Source of the DNA: Capsaspora owczarzaki ATCC 30864
Taxonomy: Eukaryota; Opisthokonta; Filasterea
Reading direction: 5' to 3'
DNA length: 64,000 bases
Assembly (NCBI RefSeq): GCF_000151315.2
Contig: NW_011887296.1
Span: 591,095 to 655,094 of the forward strand
A program made the position numbers and the translations under genes. Under the pieces are notes generated by a model. The model was not told where the DNA came from and ran no database searches. It was given only the letters and a program-made list of their open reading frames with translations. Shown in pieces: positions 10,138 to 21,480 of this stretch (position 1 is its first letter; each line of letters opens with the position of its first letter).

Positions 10138-10459
10138 CCAACCTTCTGAGAAATTTGAGATGAAAGAAACAAAAACAAGAACTGGCTTTTCGACTTGATT
10201 CGGGATGCTCACAGAATGCGATCGCGCATAAGCTTCCAGGTTCGCCGTATCGTCTGGTGAACTGGTGAAGCGTCGACCAACCCCGCTACTTCTCTGCTCC
10301 GGTTGCTGACCTTTTTTGTTTGTTTGTTTGTCTGTTTGTCTGTTTGTTTGTTTGTGCGCCAGTCGCGCGCTGATAGGTTTCTCAGAGACGAAGAATCGTT
10401 GGCTGGGTTTGCGTTGCACAGTCACTGTTTAAACAATATTCAAAGCGACCAAACAACTT
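10138..10459. other. Short spacer with TTTG/TCTG repeat
   Basis: Lies between the JmjC gene start and the ASNSD1 stop codon. It contains TTTG/TCTG tetranucleotide repeats at about 10314-10354 and a possible acceptor (TTCTCAG) just upstream of the JmjC ATG, so a 5' UTR intron is possible. No gene seen. Confidence 0.55.
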
Positions 10460-12795
10460 TCAGAGACGATCCGAACCCTTGGCACTCGCACCGCGCTCCA
10501 TTCGCGCAATGCGAGATCCGAACTGGATGGCGCGCTTGGCTAGATGCGCAGCACCGGGCAATCCAAGTTCCAGGGCGACACGGCGCAACAAAATCTTCTC
10601 GCCCAAGCCCCGCGAGAGCATCATGTTTGCTTTCGTGAATATGGGGAGTGAGGAAAGCAGAGCAACGACATTTTCGTCGAGGAAGGGGATGCGCGACTCG
10701 CGACCGTGGTCGGAAATGCAACGATCGTCCCGCCCGAGATTTCGCGCCGAAATGCGCCTCACATCGAGCGCCACCTCTTCCACGAGAGCAGGCCAGCCAC
10801 CGACATTGTACTTGGTTCGATGTCGTCCATACCCGGCCAGCTGCTCGTCGGCGCCCATACCGACAAGGAGGACGCGTGCGTCCGTCTGCACCACCTCGGG
10901 TGAGGCGGGTTCTGTGGCCGACGTCCAGACTCTTCCTGAGCCACGTGCTGCAAACCACAAGGCTGCGCCAATGCTCAAGTCCATGACAGTTCCAAGTGGT
11001 TGAACAAGCGAGAGGATGTGAGGGGTCATCGCCTCCAACTCTGCTCGAGGAATGTCCGCCTGAATCAAGCGAAACCGCGCTGCTGTTGTTGTTGTTGTTG
11101 TTGTTATCGATGACGCGTGGTGTGCGTGCGACTGACATTGGACAGCGGCGCAAAGAGCGGTTGGGATGGTCTCTGAAGGGACAATCCGAATCGCAGACAT
11201 GAGAGCCTCGACAACAGTGCCGCTTGTGATTGCTTGGCGCAATTCTAGCAGGCTAGCGCGAGCACTGAGCCGGTCGGGCACATTGTAAATGGTGGGAGAA
11301 TCACTATTTGCTGCTGCTACGGCTGCTGACCCTGCTGATGACGTTGACGAGCTGGCAGAAGCGGGTGGTTTGCTCGAAGACGAGGCTCGGGCATGGTTTT
11401 CAAAGGCAACATTGATCAAGTCAACAGGGCAGTCCGTTGGGGCAAATACATGCGCCAACGCAGCAATAACTGTGCAGTCCACACCACCAGAGAACAAGAC
11501 GGCAATGCCGTGATGAGACGCAGGGACTGCACAAACACGACGCCGAACCGCCTCAGCAAGAGCCAACAGCAACTGCGCCGCAGCCGTAGAAAAGGGGAGC
11601 TTGGAGAGCTCGTTGGATACAGGCTGCGTCGTGTCGAGTTGAACTGCTGTTGGCAATACCCGATTTAATGGATAGCGGTCAAGGCTGGCCAGCAACTGCG
11701 GCTGCCAGGTCGGCGTCTGAAGCTGCATCCTATAAATGCCACGCGCTGGCACCTCTTCCCAAAAGCTGGTACTGAGCTGTGCCATGGCGTCTTGTGGCGA
11801 TGGAGCCGAGTTGTCGGCCTCCTCTTCATTTCCCGTTGAGGCCGTGGCAACCGAAACCGACGTAGAGGGCCCCGCTACCGACGAGAGCATAAATTGGTCA
11901 AGATAGGTCGATGCTGCTCCATGCCACAACAAGCTTCGACGACCAAAGTAGTCTCGACCAAAGAATAGCTGGCGCGTGGGGTTCTGTGTGTGCGTTTTGA
12001 GAAGAATGTAAAGGCAATGTTTGCGTCCAAAGTGTGAGGATTGCTCAATACAATCAGCGTCGTGTTGTTTCATGGATGCCGTGTCAAGCTCCGGTACATA
12101 CATGGTAAAAGACAAAGGCAAATGGGCCTTGGATTGTGGTTTGAAACATTGCTGCAACAATCTCGGCGACAGCGTCCGAAGAAAGTGGGTCTCCCACGGC
12201 TAGTCGGTTGAGCAGCTCGTCCATGACTATTTGAGTGTCATTGGAATGAACTGAAATCTGTTAATCGCGGCAGGTGCGTTCGAGTGAGTTGAGACGGCGT
12301 CGAGGTGCGCGTTGCGCGTGCCCAGCCGATGCGTACCTCTAGGCCTCCAAAGACTTCGCCATTCCATGCAAAAACGTTTCCAGAAGTGGCATCCATGAGT
12401 GGCTGGGGCGTAACGGCATCACCGCGCAAATGCAGCACAGTCGACACAACGTGCATGTCGAGGCCCGGCTGCGCATGTTCGACCACGCATTGCGTTCTGA
12501 CGCTGTCTGGACCTGTGTTGTCATTCAATGCACATGTTCAGTCCAACTGTGGAGCAGCGATGATGGCGTCTGATCCGCACATCCTGGAGGCGGGCCGGAT
12601 TACACCAACCTCGTCGTTCCAGTGCAGCAGTCAGTTCGACGACCACGCTTGGTGGCGGCTGATCACTCTGCGAGTTTAAAGCCAATGGAAAATCATGCAT
12701 GGTGAGTTTGAGCCTTGACCCACATGGTGGTACCGCCGACGAGATGATTTCCAGGGCGAACCGACCTTTGCAAAGTAGAGCGCAATGCCGCACAT
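10460..12795 (-). CDS. ASNSD1: Asparagine synthetase domain-containing protein 1
   Basis: Five exons: 12795-12766, 12667-12610, 12512-12337, 12257-12102 and 11983-10460, joining in frame to 647 residues (human about 643). The N-terminal MCGIALYF places the nucleophile Cys2 of class II glutaminases. '[20 protein letters not shown]' and 'NGEVFGGLE' follow the human protein, as do '[15 protein letters not shown]' and 'VLFSGGVD' (PP-loop, about residues 305-309). The C-terminal part, '[15 protein letters not shown]', '[14 protein letters not shown]' and 'IPFLDENVV', is nearly colinear with human ASNSD1. Ser- and Thr-rich inserts, including a poly-Thr run from an AAC/ACA microsatellite near 11083-11106, enlarge the synthetase domain. 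Family biochemistry is poorly defined. Donor of exon 1 (AAG|GTCGGT) is the least certain site. Confidence 0.9.
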
Positions 12796-14081
12796 TTTGT
12801 ACTCAACGTAAACGACTGAGTTGCATCGTGCAATAATTCACTGTAGTTCATCCCACTGAAGAGGCATTGCATGCGGTACCAAAAGCCGCTGCTGCGTGAA
12901 CTCGCTGGCAGGCTCAAAAGGCAAGATTTTGGTTGACCGATCAACATCGATGGATGGCGGCTCCACGACCCCCGAGACAGAACAGCACTAGTTACTGAAT
13001 TTGCTTTCTCGGCGGCATTATCATGTCGCGTTGTTGTTGGATATTGGACAGCGGAATGTTGGGCTTGTTTTGCGTTTGCCGGCTCAGCTTGTGGTGCGGT
13101 GAAAAAAGCTTGTTCAATAAAGTGTTCGTTTGCGGCAATATTTCGACAAACCACTCACAAGACGACCGCTCGTTGAGCTGTGCGGTCAATGTTGTTAGAG
13201 TGTGTATTTGTGAGTGCTTGCAACGGAGGGGGGGGGCGTATCCAGACCCAAAACGATCAAAATCCGTTTTGTTCAATGTGTCAAATGTGACAAGTTTGAT
13301 GAGAAGATTGCTTTCGACGGCGCTTTGTTCGTCGAGTTTGATGGGGTGGACTGGTCTGCTCTCCGCTGTGCCTCGTCATCTCACTCATCCGAACGGCTGA
13401 TCGACTGGCTTTGTCGTGATAAAATCGGGGCCGAGTCATTTTGCGGCGAAAGTCCTCGCTCGCTGTTTATGGACGTTGTGCGATTAACGTCTGTCCGGGT
13501 TTTTCTCCCCGAGCATGGCCGATTCAAGTCGTTGGGAGCACCAGCAGCGTGCAACCAGGCACACTTGGTCCATCCTCCTTGACACCTTGCAGGCAGCTCG
13601 TCCTCGCTCTTCTCATCCCAGCTGCACATCACCTTTAACCTTTTTCAAAAGTCATAGCTTTCGTGAGTTATTGACAATTTGACATGTTTTTAAACTTTTT
13701 TGGCTTTTTTTTTTTTTTTCAAAGCTTCGGGTTTCCTGATTTCCAATTTCTGTTTTGAGATTTGGGGAGGTTTTTTCCTACGACGCGTCTTCATCCAAAC
13801 ATTGGCCTTCCACGTTGCATCGCTCGCCAGCATTGCACATCATCGGCGACAACACCTCGCTCACACGACACCAATAGGCAAAAAATGCAATATAAAAAAA
13901 AAACTATTCCAGTCTTTTGATTTTTTTTTTTTTTTTTTTGTTTTGTACTCGCTCTTTTGTTCGTCCTGAGTTGGGCGTTTCTCTTCCCGCGCTGTTCGAC
14001 CGTGCCACTCGCAAAAGCGGCATCTGAGAGTTCTCTGATTGCACCGTCGTGTAGAGGAAGAGCGACCCGAAGGCAGCACTC
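12796..14081. other. Divergent intergenic region, no gene recognised
   Basis: About 1.3 kb between ASNSD1 (-) and the exon starting at 14082 (+). Open frames of 90-150 codons occur on both strands but show no domain, no conserved splice pattern and low-complexity or mixed composition. T-rich runs lie near 13705-13722 and 13919-13940. It probably contains both promoters. Confidence 0.5.
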
Positions 14082-14418
14082 ATGAGCGCACGGGGCGCCA
14101 AGCGTCGACGAGACGCACGAGAGGACGATGACGACCGGGGCAGTGGCGCCAGTCATGTCGCTGACGGTGCACCGCGCAGCGATCCGTCAGACGCACAGCA
14201 CGACGAACCGTCGGAGCACAGCAGTGCTGCGCACCCTGGGCACGCGCGTGCCGAGCTTGACGGCGCGATGGCGAGCGATGATGCGAATCACACCGCCGAG
14301 GCGTCTGCTGCGCCGACCGCCGTCCCTCCAAATCCGCAGCATCATCCAGCGTCAGCGCCCCCGGAACGGCATCAGCGCAAGCGTGCGCGTGCAGCAGAAC
14401 GCGGGATATCCAACAATG
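14082..14418 (+). CDS. Possible first coding exon (Ala/Asp/Arg-rich) of the bHLH-SAM gene
   Basis: ATG at 14082 opens 112 codons plus one base, ending at a good donor (AATG|GTGAGG). The peptide is low complexity, with a basic start (MSARGAKRRRD), acidic and Ala/Pro/His stretches, and a basic end (HQRKRARAAERG), typical of disordered nuclear regions. Phase 1 fits exactly the acceptor at 16537-16538 (G+AC = Asp), which would make a 992-residue protein with a 2.1 kb intron. That phase match has a one-in-three chance of being accidental, and the intron would be by far the longest here. It could instead belong to a separate short gene or have unseen exons between. RNA reads across the junction would decide. 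Confidence 0.45.
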
Positions 14419-16538
14419 GTGAGGTGGAAGCACAACGAAAAACCCAAACGGCCAACATCCTTTTTTTTTTGCTTTTTTTTTTTTTTTTTTTTTTTTTTTG
14501 TGGCACGCGAGTTTTTGTCATTGATGCGTTTCAAGCCGTGGGGTTTGTGTTGTTGTTGTGGGCGCTGGTGACCGGGCTCGTGCCCTCTTGCACTCTCGCT
14601 GGTTTCACTTGCTCGCTATTGGGGAGCCTCTCGGGGCAGCAGCTGCGTCGTGGCCTGTGAGCATGGACAGCGAGCAACAAGCAAAATTCGTCAACAGAAC
14701 CAACGACTTGATATGCAATTGTCCCGATTGAAAGGAAAGAAAAAAATGACAAAAATGACGGGCGTCTCGCTGGACATTGGCAAAGGAGTGGTGGGGTGGA
14801 GAGACAGCAAGAGCATGCCGCCGTGAAACAGCGAAGGGTCTTGTGGGAGCGGGTTGCGACAAGGAGGGGTGGGGCGGGGGGAACGGGTGCGCACAACGCT
14901 GCTCAAAGCTGCAGGATTGGCTCGTTTCGGCGATGTGCCCAGTGTTCTGCCTCCACTTTCAGCCTGGTCCTCTCGAGCTACCAGCGCTTGTCTCGGTCTG
15001 GGTTTGGTTTGGGGCTAGGCATCGTTTGGTAGCGGGAGGGGGGGCACAGCAGCGACAGATCCACACCATGTTTTTTAATTTCATTCCTATCGAAAAGCTC
15101 TCATGACGAAGCTTGTGGAAAGCTAGCAAGCTTTGAAAAGTGCCAGCTATCTGGAATGCAGGTGGGGGAAGGTGGGAGGCGGCAGCGGAGGAAGGCGAGC
15201 CAATCAAGGCAGATAGGAGGTGATGCCAGTTTTCTTTGTTGCTTTGACGCGTGCTTTTTTTGTTTTTGTTTTCCTGGCTGTCTTGCCGGTGAGAGGTCGA
15301 AGCAAAAGCCAAACACGCGACAAACAAGGCAGACGGGCAACTGTCCCTCAATGCCGAGACAAAATGCACCGATGCCGATGGATAAAACCATCTCGATTCG
15401 GGAGTTTTTCTTGTGACTCACACGACATTTTTTTTTCGTTTCATTTTTTTTTTTTTTGCTTTTTTTCTTTTTGGATTCTTTTGAAAACCGTTTTCTTCTT
15501 TTTTTTCTTTTTTTTTTTTTTGTTCTTTTCTTTCTTTTGTTGTTGGCTTTGGTCGCAGCTGCTTTGAAGCGAGCCATAATGCGCAAAGGTTGTGGGTTAA
15601 CTGACATGGCAGCTTTGGCATCTTTGTTGGCCGAGGGATCAAAGAGGGGGTTGGGGAAATGCGCAAGGGGCGTGTTTGAGAAACGCATGGAGCAGACCCC
15701 TCCCTCCCCCCATTCTCGCTTCCCTCTGCCGATCTCCCTCGTGTTGAAGCGGGCACGTCTGTGAAGCGTTTTCCTCGTTCTCTTTAATGATGGTGGCATA
15801 GCAGCTCGCTGCGATTCGAGCGCGACAATCCCATCATTGTTGCAACGCATCGAATTTATCGATTGGCAATCCTCTTGTCCCCCTCCCCTTTCGTCTTTGC
15901 TGTGCAGTGTCTTTTTTTTCCTATTTTGCGGTGCATCGATCTGCGATGGCACAAACCGACAACCGATGGTGCTAGGATGGGCCCTCTGGCGAGATCAACA
16001 GGAACACCGTTCTGCCCTCGATCTCGTTGTTGGCACTGGCTTTTTTTTTTTTTTTTTTTTTTTTTTTTGATCGGTTTTTCCTCCTGTCATTCGCTTGTCA
16101 TCCTTTTCTTCTCTTTTTTTTTTCCGTTACTCTATTGCGTCGTCTTCATCCATTTTGGTCGCAATTCACTGGGAGACGAGTTCAGAGCACAGGGTGTGTT
16201 GCACCATCGCAGTCATTTTTTCCCACAGCAGCAGTATGTGCGTTGTTTGGGTTGATGTTTGCGGGGAAAACAACCTAAACTCGCGCGATTTCTTTTTGTA
16301 CTTTTGTTCTCTCGACTTTTCCAACGCGCTTGACACGCTCGTTGCAAAACAAACACCAAAAAAAAATTGCATGACACCTTGCTCGCCATCTCTTTGCCAT
16401 CGTCGATGGCTTGCTCTGATTGCATGCGTGGCTTTTGACGCGGTTGTGTTTCGTTCCTATTTTTGCTGACCTGCCACCCTGTGTTGTTTTTTGTTGTTGG
16501 GGTTTTTTTTTTCTTTTTTTCAACCTCTCTTGGAACAG
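14419..16538. other. Long non-coding stretch (probable intron) with dense homopolymers
   Basis: No supported gene. It carries T runs at about 14460-14500, 15424-15540 and 16040-16070 and a pyrimidine-rich end (16500-16530) leading to the acceptor TTGGAACAG at 16530-16538. A minus-strand open frame of 283 codons here is Lys-rich only because it reads across poly-T, and was rejected. Confidence 0.5.
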
Positions 16539-19128
16539 ACCTGACGTCGACGCATTCAGCAGAGAGGTCGGTGGCTCAGTGGTCTGAATTTTCACATTCA
16601 TCGGCGTCCGATCCGCGCAGCTCAAGTAGCAGCGGGGTGAGTTCGAAACGTACCGTGCTGATTGAATACCCGAGACCCAAAATGTCGCAAGCCCCGCCTC
16701 CCATTGCAGAGACTGCTGCTGCTGCCGCCGCCGCCGCCGCTGCAGCATCATCACAATCATCACAGTTCTCATCGCTATCAAGACCGACATTTGACACGTC
16801 AAGACTAACTCATGTCGGCGTTGTTGAAGGAGCGGCTGCAAGCATGCACCAACCTACAACCAGCCCCTCTCCAAGTATTCACCCTACAATTCTCCACCCT
16901 ACAAGCATCCACCACCCTACTAGTATTCACGCGACAAGTATTCACCCGACAAGCATCCACCACCCTCCAAGTATCCACCCAGCGAGTATTCCACCCCCGG
17001 ACACTAGCGCCGCCGCCGCCGTCGATCACCAGAACGCATCAGACTCGCCTTTTGCAAACATGACTCAGTTGGCATCTGCAGCCGCTGCTGTTGCCGCGGG
17101 AGACGCGCTTGCGCGGCATCGCATTGCGGCCGAAGCTGCGGCCGAACAACATTCCGAGAGCTTGGAGAATGCTGCCCATCTTCACCACGACAACCGATCA
17201 TCCACGACCGGAAGCAAGCGCGCCTACCGCTACGAATCGCACAACGCTATCGAAAAGCGTCGCCGCGACCGCATCAATGCGAGTCTGGACGCTCTGTCGC
17301 GGCTCATGCCCCCGCACAACCGAGGCAAGCGACTCGATAAAGCCGTGGTGCTCGAATACACTGTCAACTATGTGCGGCAACTGGAGGAACGGGTTGCTGC
17401 CCTGGAACGCGCTGCAGCGGCTCCATCAGCGACCGTATCGGTCGTCCATACACCAGTCCCTCTCGCCTCCAAGACTGGTGGTCCAATCACCCCAATCGCG
17501 CCTATCACCACCACCACCACCACGAGCACCGCCGCCGTGACCACTCCTGCACCCTCCGCCATTGTCCCTGTGACCTCAATCGCTCCTATGTCGACCACGG
17601 TTGCCTCTTCTGCCGCCGTGGTGCACGATGATGCAAGGTCGGATGCCGTGTCGGTAGCTTCCATCCCTGCAACCCTCGTTCAGCAAAACCATGTGGCCGA
17701 GCTCAATCCTGCCCGACCCGCTTCGTCCCAAAGTCAGACGTCTGCGTCGATCTATTCGCAAGCGCCACCGCTAATTGTTGTGCCACACCGAACACCTGTG
17801 CCACCTGTGCCACCTGTGCGTGGTGTAGAGTTGATGACCAGCAACACGGCTATCCACTTCCGAACAGGGCCGCACTTGCCATCTCACCCAGCCGACTTAA
17901 CTCCCCCGTCGTCGGCGCACTTTCCAACAGGTATACCTTATACCAACACGGAACCTCACCAGGAAACCCACTCGGCCTCTTCTTCGGAGCCAGGTGTAAC
18001 CTCGGGCTCCTCTTCCAAATTGACGGCACAGTGGACGATAGATGACGTCTTTTTATGGCTCGATGCAATTGGCTTGGCCAATTACAAGGATTTGTTTGCG
18101 CGGAGCTTGTGCCGCACGGCCACGCTCAAGCCCAACAGCTATTCGCACGCTGACATTGTATTCGCCGTCCGCGAAGTACCCAACCAAATGCATCGGGAGT
18201 GCATGCTGATCAGTCTCCGAAACAAGCCCGGGCTATCACAAAGCGACGGGAGCGCCAATGCGTTTACCTCGGCCCAGCTGGTCACGGTGCATCCACCAAA
18301 GGGTCTTCCCAAGGTGCAGTCCCTCGTGGCTGTTCATTCACATGATCCACTCCAGTCGCCTCTCCTGCAGCAAACAGCGTCGGCTACCAGCACCGGCATG
18401 CAAACAGCCGCATCCGAGTCGACTGGCTCATCGTCGAGCTCGATTCCAACGCCCGGGGAGGTTGGCCGCAACATTGGCCTTCCATTCAGTCCAACAGAGG
18501 CTGCAGCTCAAGGCCTCAACATGATGCCAGTGGCCACCACTGCTGTCCAAGCGCCGCCATCCGCCTCGCACCATGGGAAAATCCCCTCCGACGCCCACTA
18601 CCAGCCTTTAATCTTCGTTCCATCCAGCAACTCGTCTGTCGCCTCGAACTCGACCGCACGCGAAATTGGCTATCCCTATCCGTATGCTTTTGGTTCAATG
18701 CCCCCTACTATGGCGCTGCCCTACGCTGTCCAAAGTGGCGAGGCTCAGCGCATGGCATCATCGGCGTTGAACCCGCAGCCTGCCGCGAGGCAGGGGGAGC
18801 GATGGATGTACAACGTGTCTGCGTTCTCCCCTCGACCCACCCCACACCTTGTTTCGACGTCTCCTGGAACGGTGTACCACACCCAGCCGCATGAGCAGCC
18901 AGTGATGCTTCCACCTTCTGTAATGCACCATTCTCAGCCGTCGGGCGTTCAGATGCAACAACAACCAGCGCACATGCTTCCACCAATCCAGCCGCAACAC
19001 CTAGTCTTGCAACAGCACCTCATTCCCCTACCTGCCCACGTGCGGTTTCCTCTGCAACAAGTGCCCTACATTCCGTCCAACTTTGAGCCGAAGGATGCTC
19101 AATCGCCCAGTGTTGTCGCGACTCAGCC

Positions 19129-19164
<36 letters not shown>

Positions 19165-19180
19165 AACGCCGTACTTGTGA
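16539..19180 (+). CDS. bHLH transcription factor with C-terminal SAM-like domain
   Basis: One long exon after an acceptor at 16537-16538, TGA at 19178. If exon 14082-14418 is not used, the likely start is ATG 16682 (832 residues). Order of parts: poly-Ala tract; a Ser-Ile-His-Pro-Thr repeat (about 16874-16992); the bHLH (about 17215-17405) with 'ESHNAIEKRRRDRIN', carrying the His-Glu-Arg pattern of E-box CACGTG binders, a Pro loop and 'KRLDKAVVLEYTVNYVRQLE' as helix 2 running into a short coiled coil; Thr/Pro-rich spacers; a SAM-like region (about 18022-18230: 'WTIDDVFLWLDAIGLANYK' then 'HRECMLISL'); a Tyr/Gln/Pro-rich tail; and a final poly-Gln. It probably acts as a nuclear dimeric DNA-binding regulator. 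No PAS domain and no Orange domain were seen. Confidence 0.8.
16874..16992 (+). repeat. In-frame Ser-Ile-His-Pro-Thr coding repeat
   Basis: About nine imperfect copies of a 12-18 base unit (AGTATTCACCC / AGCATCCACCACCC type) in the bHLH gene, encoding SIHPT/SIHHPT. The likely origin is replication slippage in a disordered region upstream of the DNA-binding domain. Confidence 0.85.
19132..19164 (+). repeat. CAG/CAA run coding poly-Gln at the C terminus of the bHLH protein
   Basis: Near-perfect CAG repeat encoding about a dozen Gln, five residues before the stop codon. Confidence 0.9.
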
Positions 19181-19528
19181 TCAAGATTTGCGTTTTGGGG
19201 GCACGCACCAAAGGAGTGTGGGGTTTTTTTCGGAATCTCTTAATCATTGTTTTGGTAAAAATTAATTTAATTTTCTTTTTTGTTTGTTTGTTTGTTTGTT
19301 TGTTTGTTTGTTGTTTTGGACGGGTTTTGTGTGTGTGTGTGTGTGTGTGTGAAAGACAGCGAAGGGGGAAGGTTCAATGAGCCCTGAATGACCCCCTTCG
19401 AATTGGGGCAAGTGTGTTGTTGTTCCTTGGTTGGCTTGGTTGGTTTAATTATTTGCACAGACCGGCTGCGCACCCGCTCTGCAAAACAGCAACAACAACG
19501 ACAACAACTACTACAACAAAGAATGCAC
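19181..19528. other. Convergent 3' spacer with (TTTG)n and (GT)n
   Basis: Between the bHLH stop (+) and the GET3 stop (-). It contains about ten TTTG units (about 19276-19315) and a GT run (about 19327-19350). No gene seen; it is mostly 3' UTR of the two genes. Confidence 0.7.
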
Positions 19529-21313
19529 TCAGACCTCAGTCGTGCTGGTCGCCTTGGAAGCGACAGCCGGACCCACTAGTCGCTCGGAGAAGGTGGTGAG
19601 AGACTTTGATCCGCGCACCTCGGCCGTCAACAAGGGCAGCTTGATGACGTGGAAATCCTCGTACAGATCGGCAATCTGGTCGAGGTACTTGCCTTGCAGT
19701 TTGACACGGGCATCGCACAACGTGCAATCAGCGACTATGATGATTCCACAGATCAACGCAGAAAGAAGCGATCAGTTGCAAGACACAAAACCAGTGCAAT
19801 TTCCAAAAAGGAAATCCAAGTGCAAAAACCGTACCCGACTGCTCCACCAGCTGGTTGACAATAATGTTGTGGACATCGATTCCGAAACCGGTGAGCTCCT
19901 GGATCAGCCGCTCCGTCTCATAAAGCGAGAGGAACTCGGCAATGCAAACGCAAACAAACGTCGTGCGTGCAGGATCCTTGAACTGGTCTTGGACACGTTG
20001 AGTCAGGAGCTTGAGCTGCTCGAGTCGCGGAACCAAGTTGTTGATGCCGAGAAGCTCGCTTCGGCCAAGCATGGATGTGACCTGGTGTTGACACGATTAG
20101 TCACATGTATTCACCACCGTCTTTGGGAGGGGGAAAAGAGGGCGGCACTGTTCAACAAATGTATGCTATGCACTCCTTACGCTCGAAATCATGGGAGCAA
20201 AACGGTTCATGGCACCAATCGCGGCGGTGAGGCCCTTGTCGATGGCCACCGGCAGCGAGAGCAAACGCAGGGTATGGCCAGTCGGCGCCGTGTCAAACAC
20301 AACCACCGAGTACTCTGTGTTGTCCAAGTGGCTGCAGCGAAAAGCACGCAGCACCACGCATGCATGCGCATTTGTCATTTGTGTGTGAGCAACCCGACGC
20401 CCAAACGCCCTCGCCCTGTTTTCTACATACACAGCACACACCCCACACACTTACTTCATCATTTCGGCAAAGCTCAAGGCCTCGTCAATGCCGGGAATGC
20501 TTCCAAGCAGCTCGTGGATTTGCTCGCTCGTCTCGCTTCCGCCTGATTTCGCATTAGAATACATTTGACGTGTCAGTGACTGGCTTGGATGTGGTGTGTC
20601 ACTCTCACTTGGGCCCCCCCCCTCCCTCTCGCCCGAAACAAAACAAAAAAACACCACGACCAAACACACAAGTCCTAGTGCAGTCGAGGTTGACGATGAT
20701 GACGATGATGATGTGGATGATCACCATTCGAGCAACAACGCAATCGTGCGAACGCATTGGAAGGCAGTTTCTTTGCTTTTTGGCCGAGTGTCCCGCTTAC
20801 CAAGCATCTTGTTGACCATCGTGATATCCTTGGCATCGAGCTCGCAGACGTAGAGGTTTGAAAACCCGTTGGCAAGCGAGGGCTCCTTTGAGAACTTTTG
20901 GCCGAACGCGTCCGACAGGTTGTGCGCGGGATCGGTCGAGACGAGGAGGACGCTTTGGCGCACCTTGGCCAGCTGGATGGCAATGCTCGAGCTGGGTGGT
21001 GGGTGATGAAACATCCGAAGAGTGAGGGACGACCAGCAGCAGCAGCAGCAGCAGCAAGGACAGGAATCGGGAAAAGCGAGATCTCCAACAAAAACAATGA
21101 AAAAAAGCAAAACAAAAGCGATACGCGAGTTCACCACGCGGCCTAGCTTTTGGTAGGCGTTGCAGGCTGGCCGATGAGCTCGTCCGTTACTTTTTTTCTC
21201 TTTTACCTGCATGTTGTCTTGCCAACGCCGCCTTTGCCGCCAACAAAGATCCAGCGAAGCGAGTTCTGGTCGAGCAGGTTGCGGATGGATGGCTCAAATT
21301 CAGAGTGCGCCAT
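19529..21313 (-). CDS. GET3: GET3 / ASNA1 (TRC40) ATPase for tail-anchored protein targeting
   Basis: Six exons: 21313-21207, 20991-20801, 20542-20455, 20331-20181, 20081-19835 and 19734-19529, in frame, 329 residues (family about 330-350). It is the cytosolic homodimeric ATPase that carries tail-anchored proteins to the ER. The deviant P-loop '[12 protein letters not shown]' is at about residues 24-35. Switch I is '[16 protein letters not shown]', switch II '[13 protein letters not shown]', the A-loop region '[18 protein letters not shown]', and the dimer zinc motif 'CTLC' (Cys265/268). The end, '[20 protein letters not shown]', is close to human. All introns are GT-AG and junction residues match human GET3. 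The methionine-rich client-binding helices are short here. Confidence 0.95.
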
Positions 21314-21480
21314 GGTGCGTATGCAGAGTTGTAAATAGGACGAATGAAATCAAAACAAGACTGAACTTGAATTTCCAAAATGGGCATGCATCTCAGTCGA
21401 CACAAAGTACAAACTACTGGCCAAAAGAACCATCCAGCTCCATCAGCGAACGAAAGAGCAAAAACGCGACACGAACACAC

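Noticed and set aside
13214-13582. 122-codon plus-strand frame in the spacer before the bHLH gene
   Set aside because: No family resemblance, no supporting splice structure, composition like surrounding non-coding DNA.
15101-15952. 283-codon Lys-rich frame on the minus strand
   Set aside because: Its charged tracts come from poly-T runs read in reverse; it lies in a probable intron.
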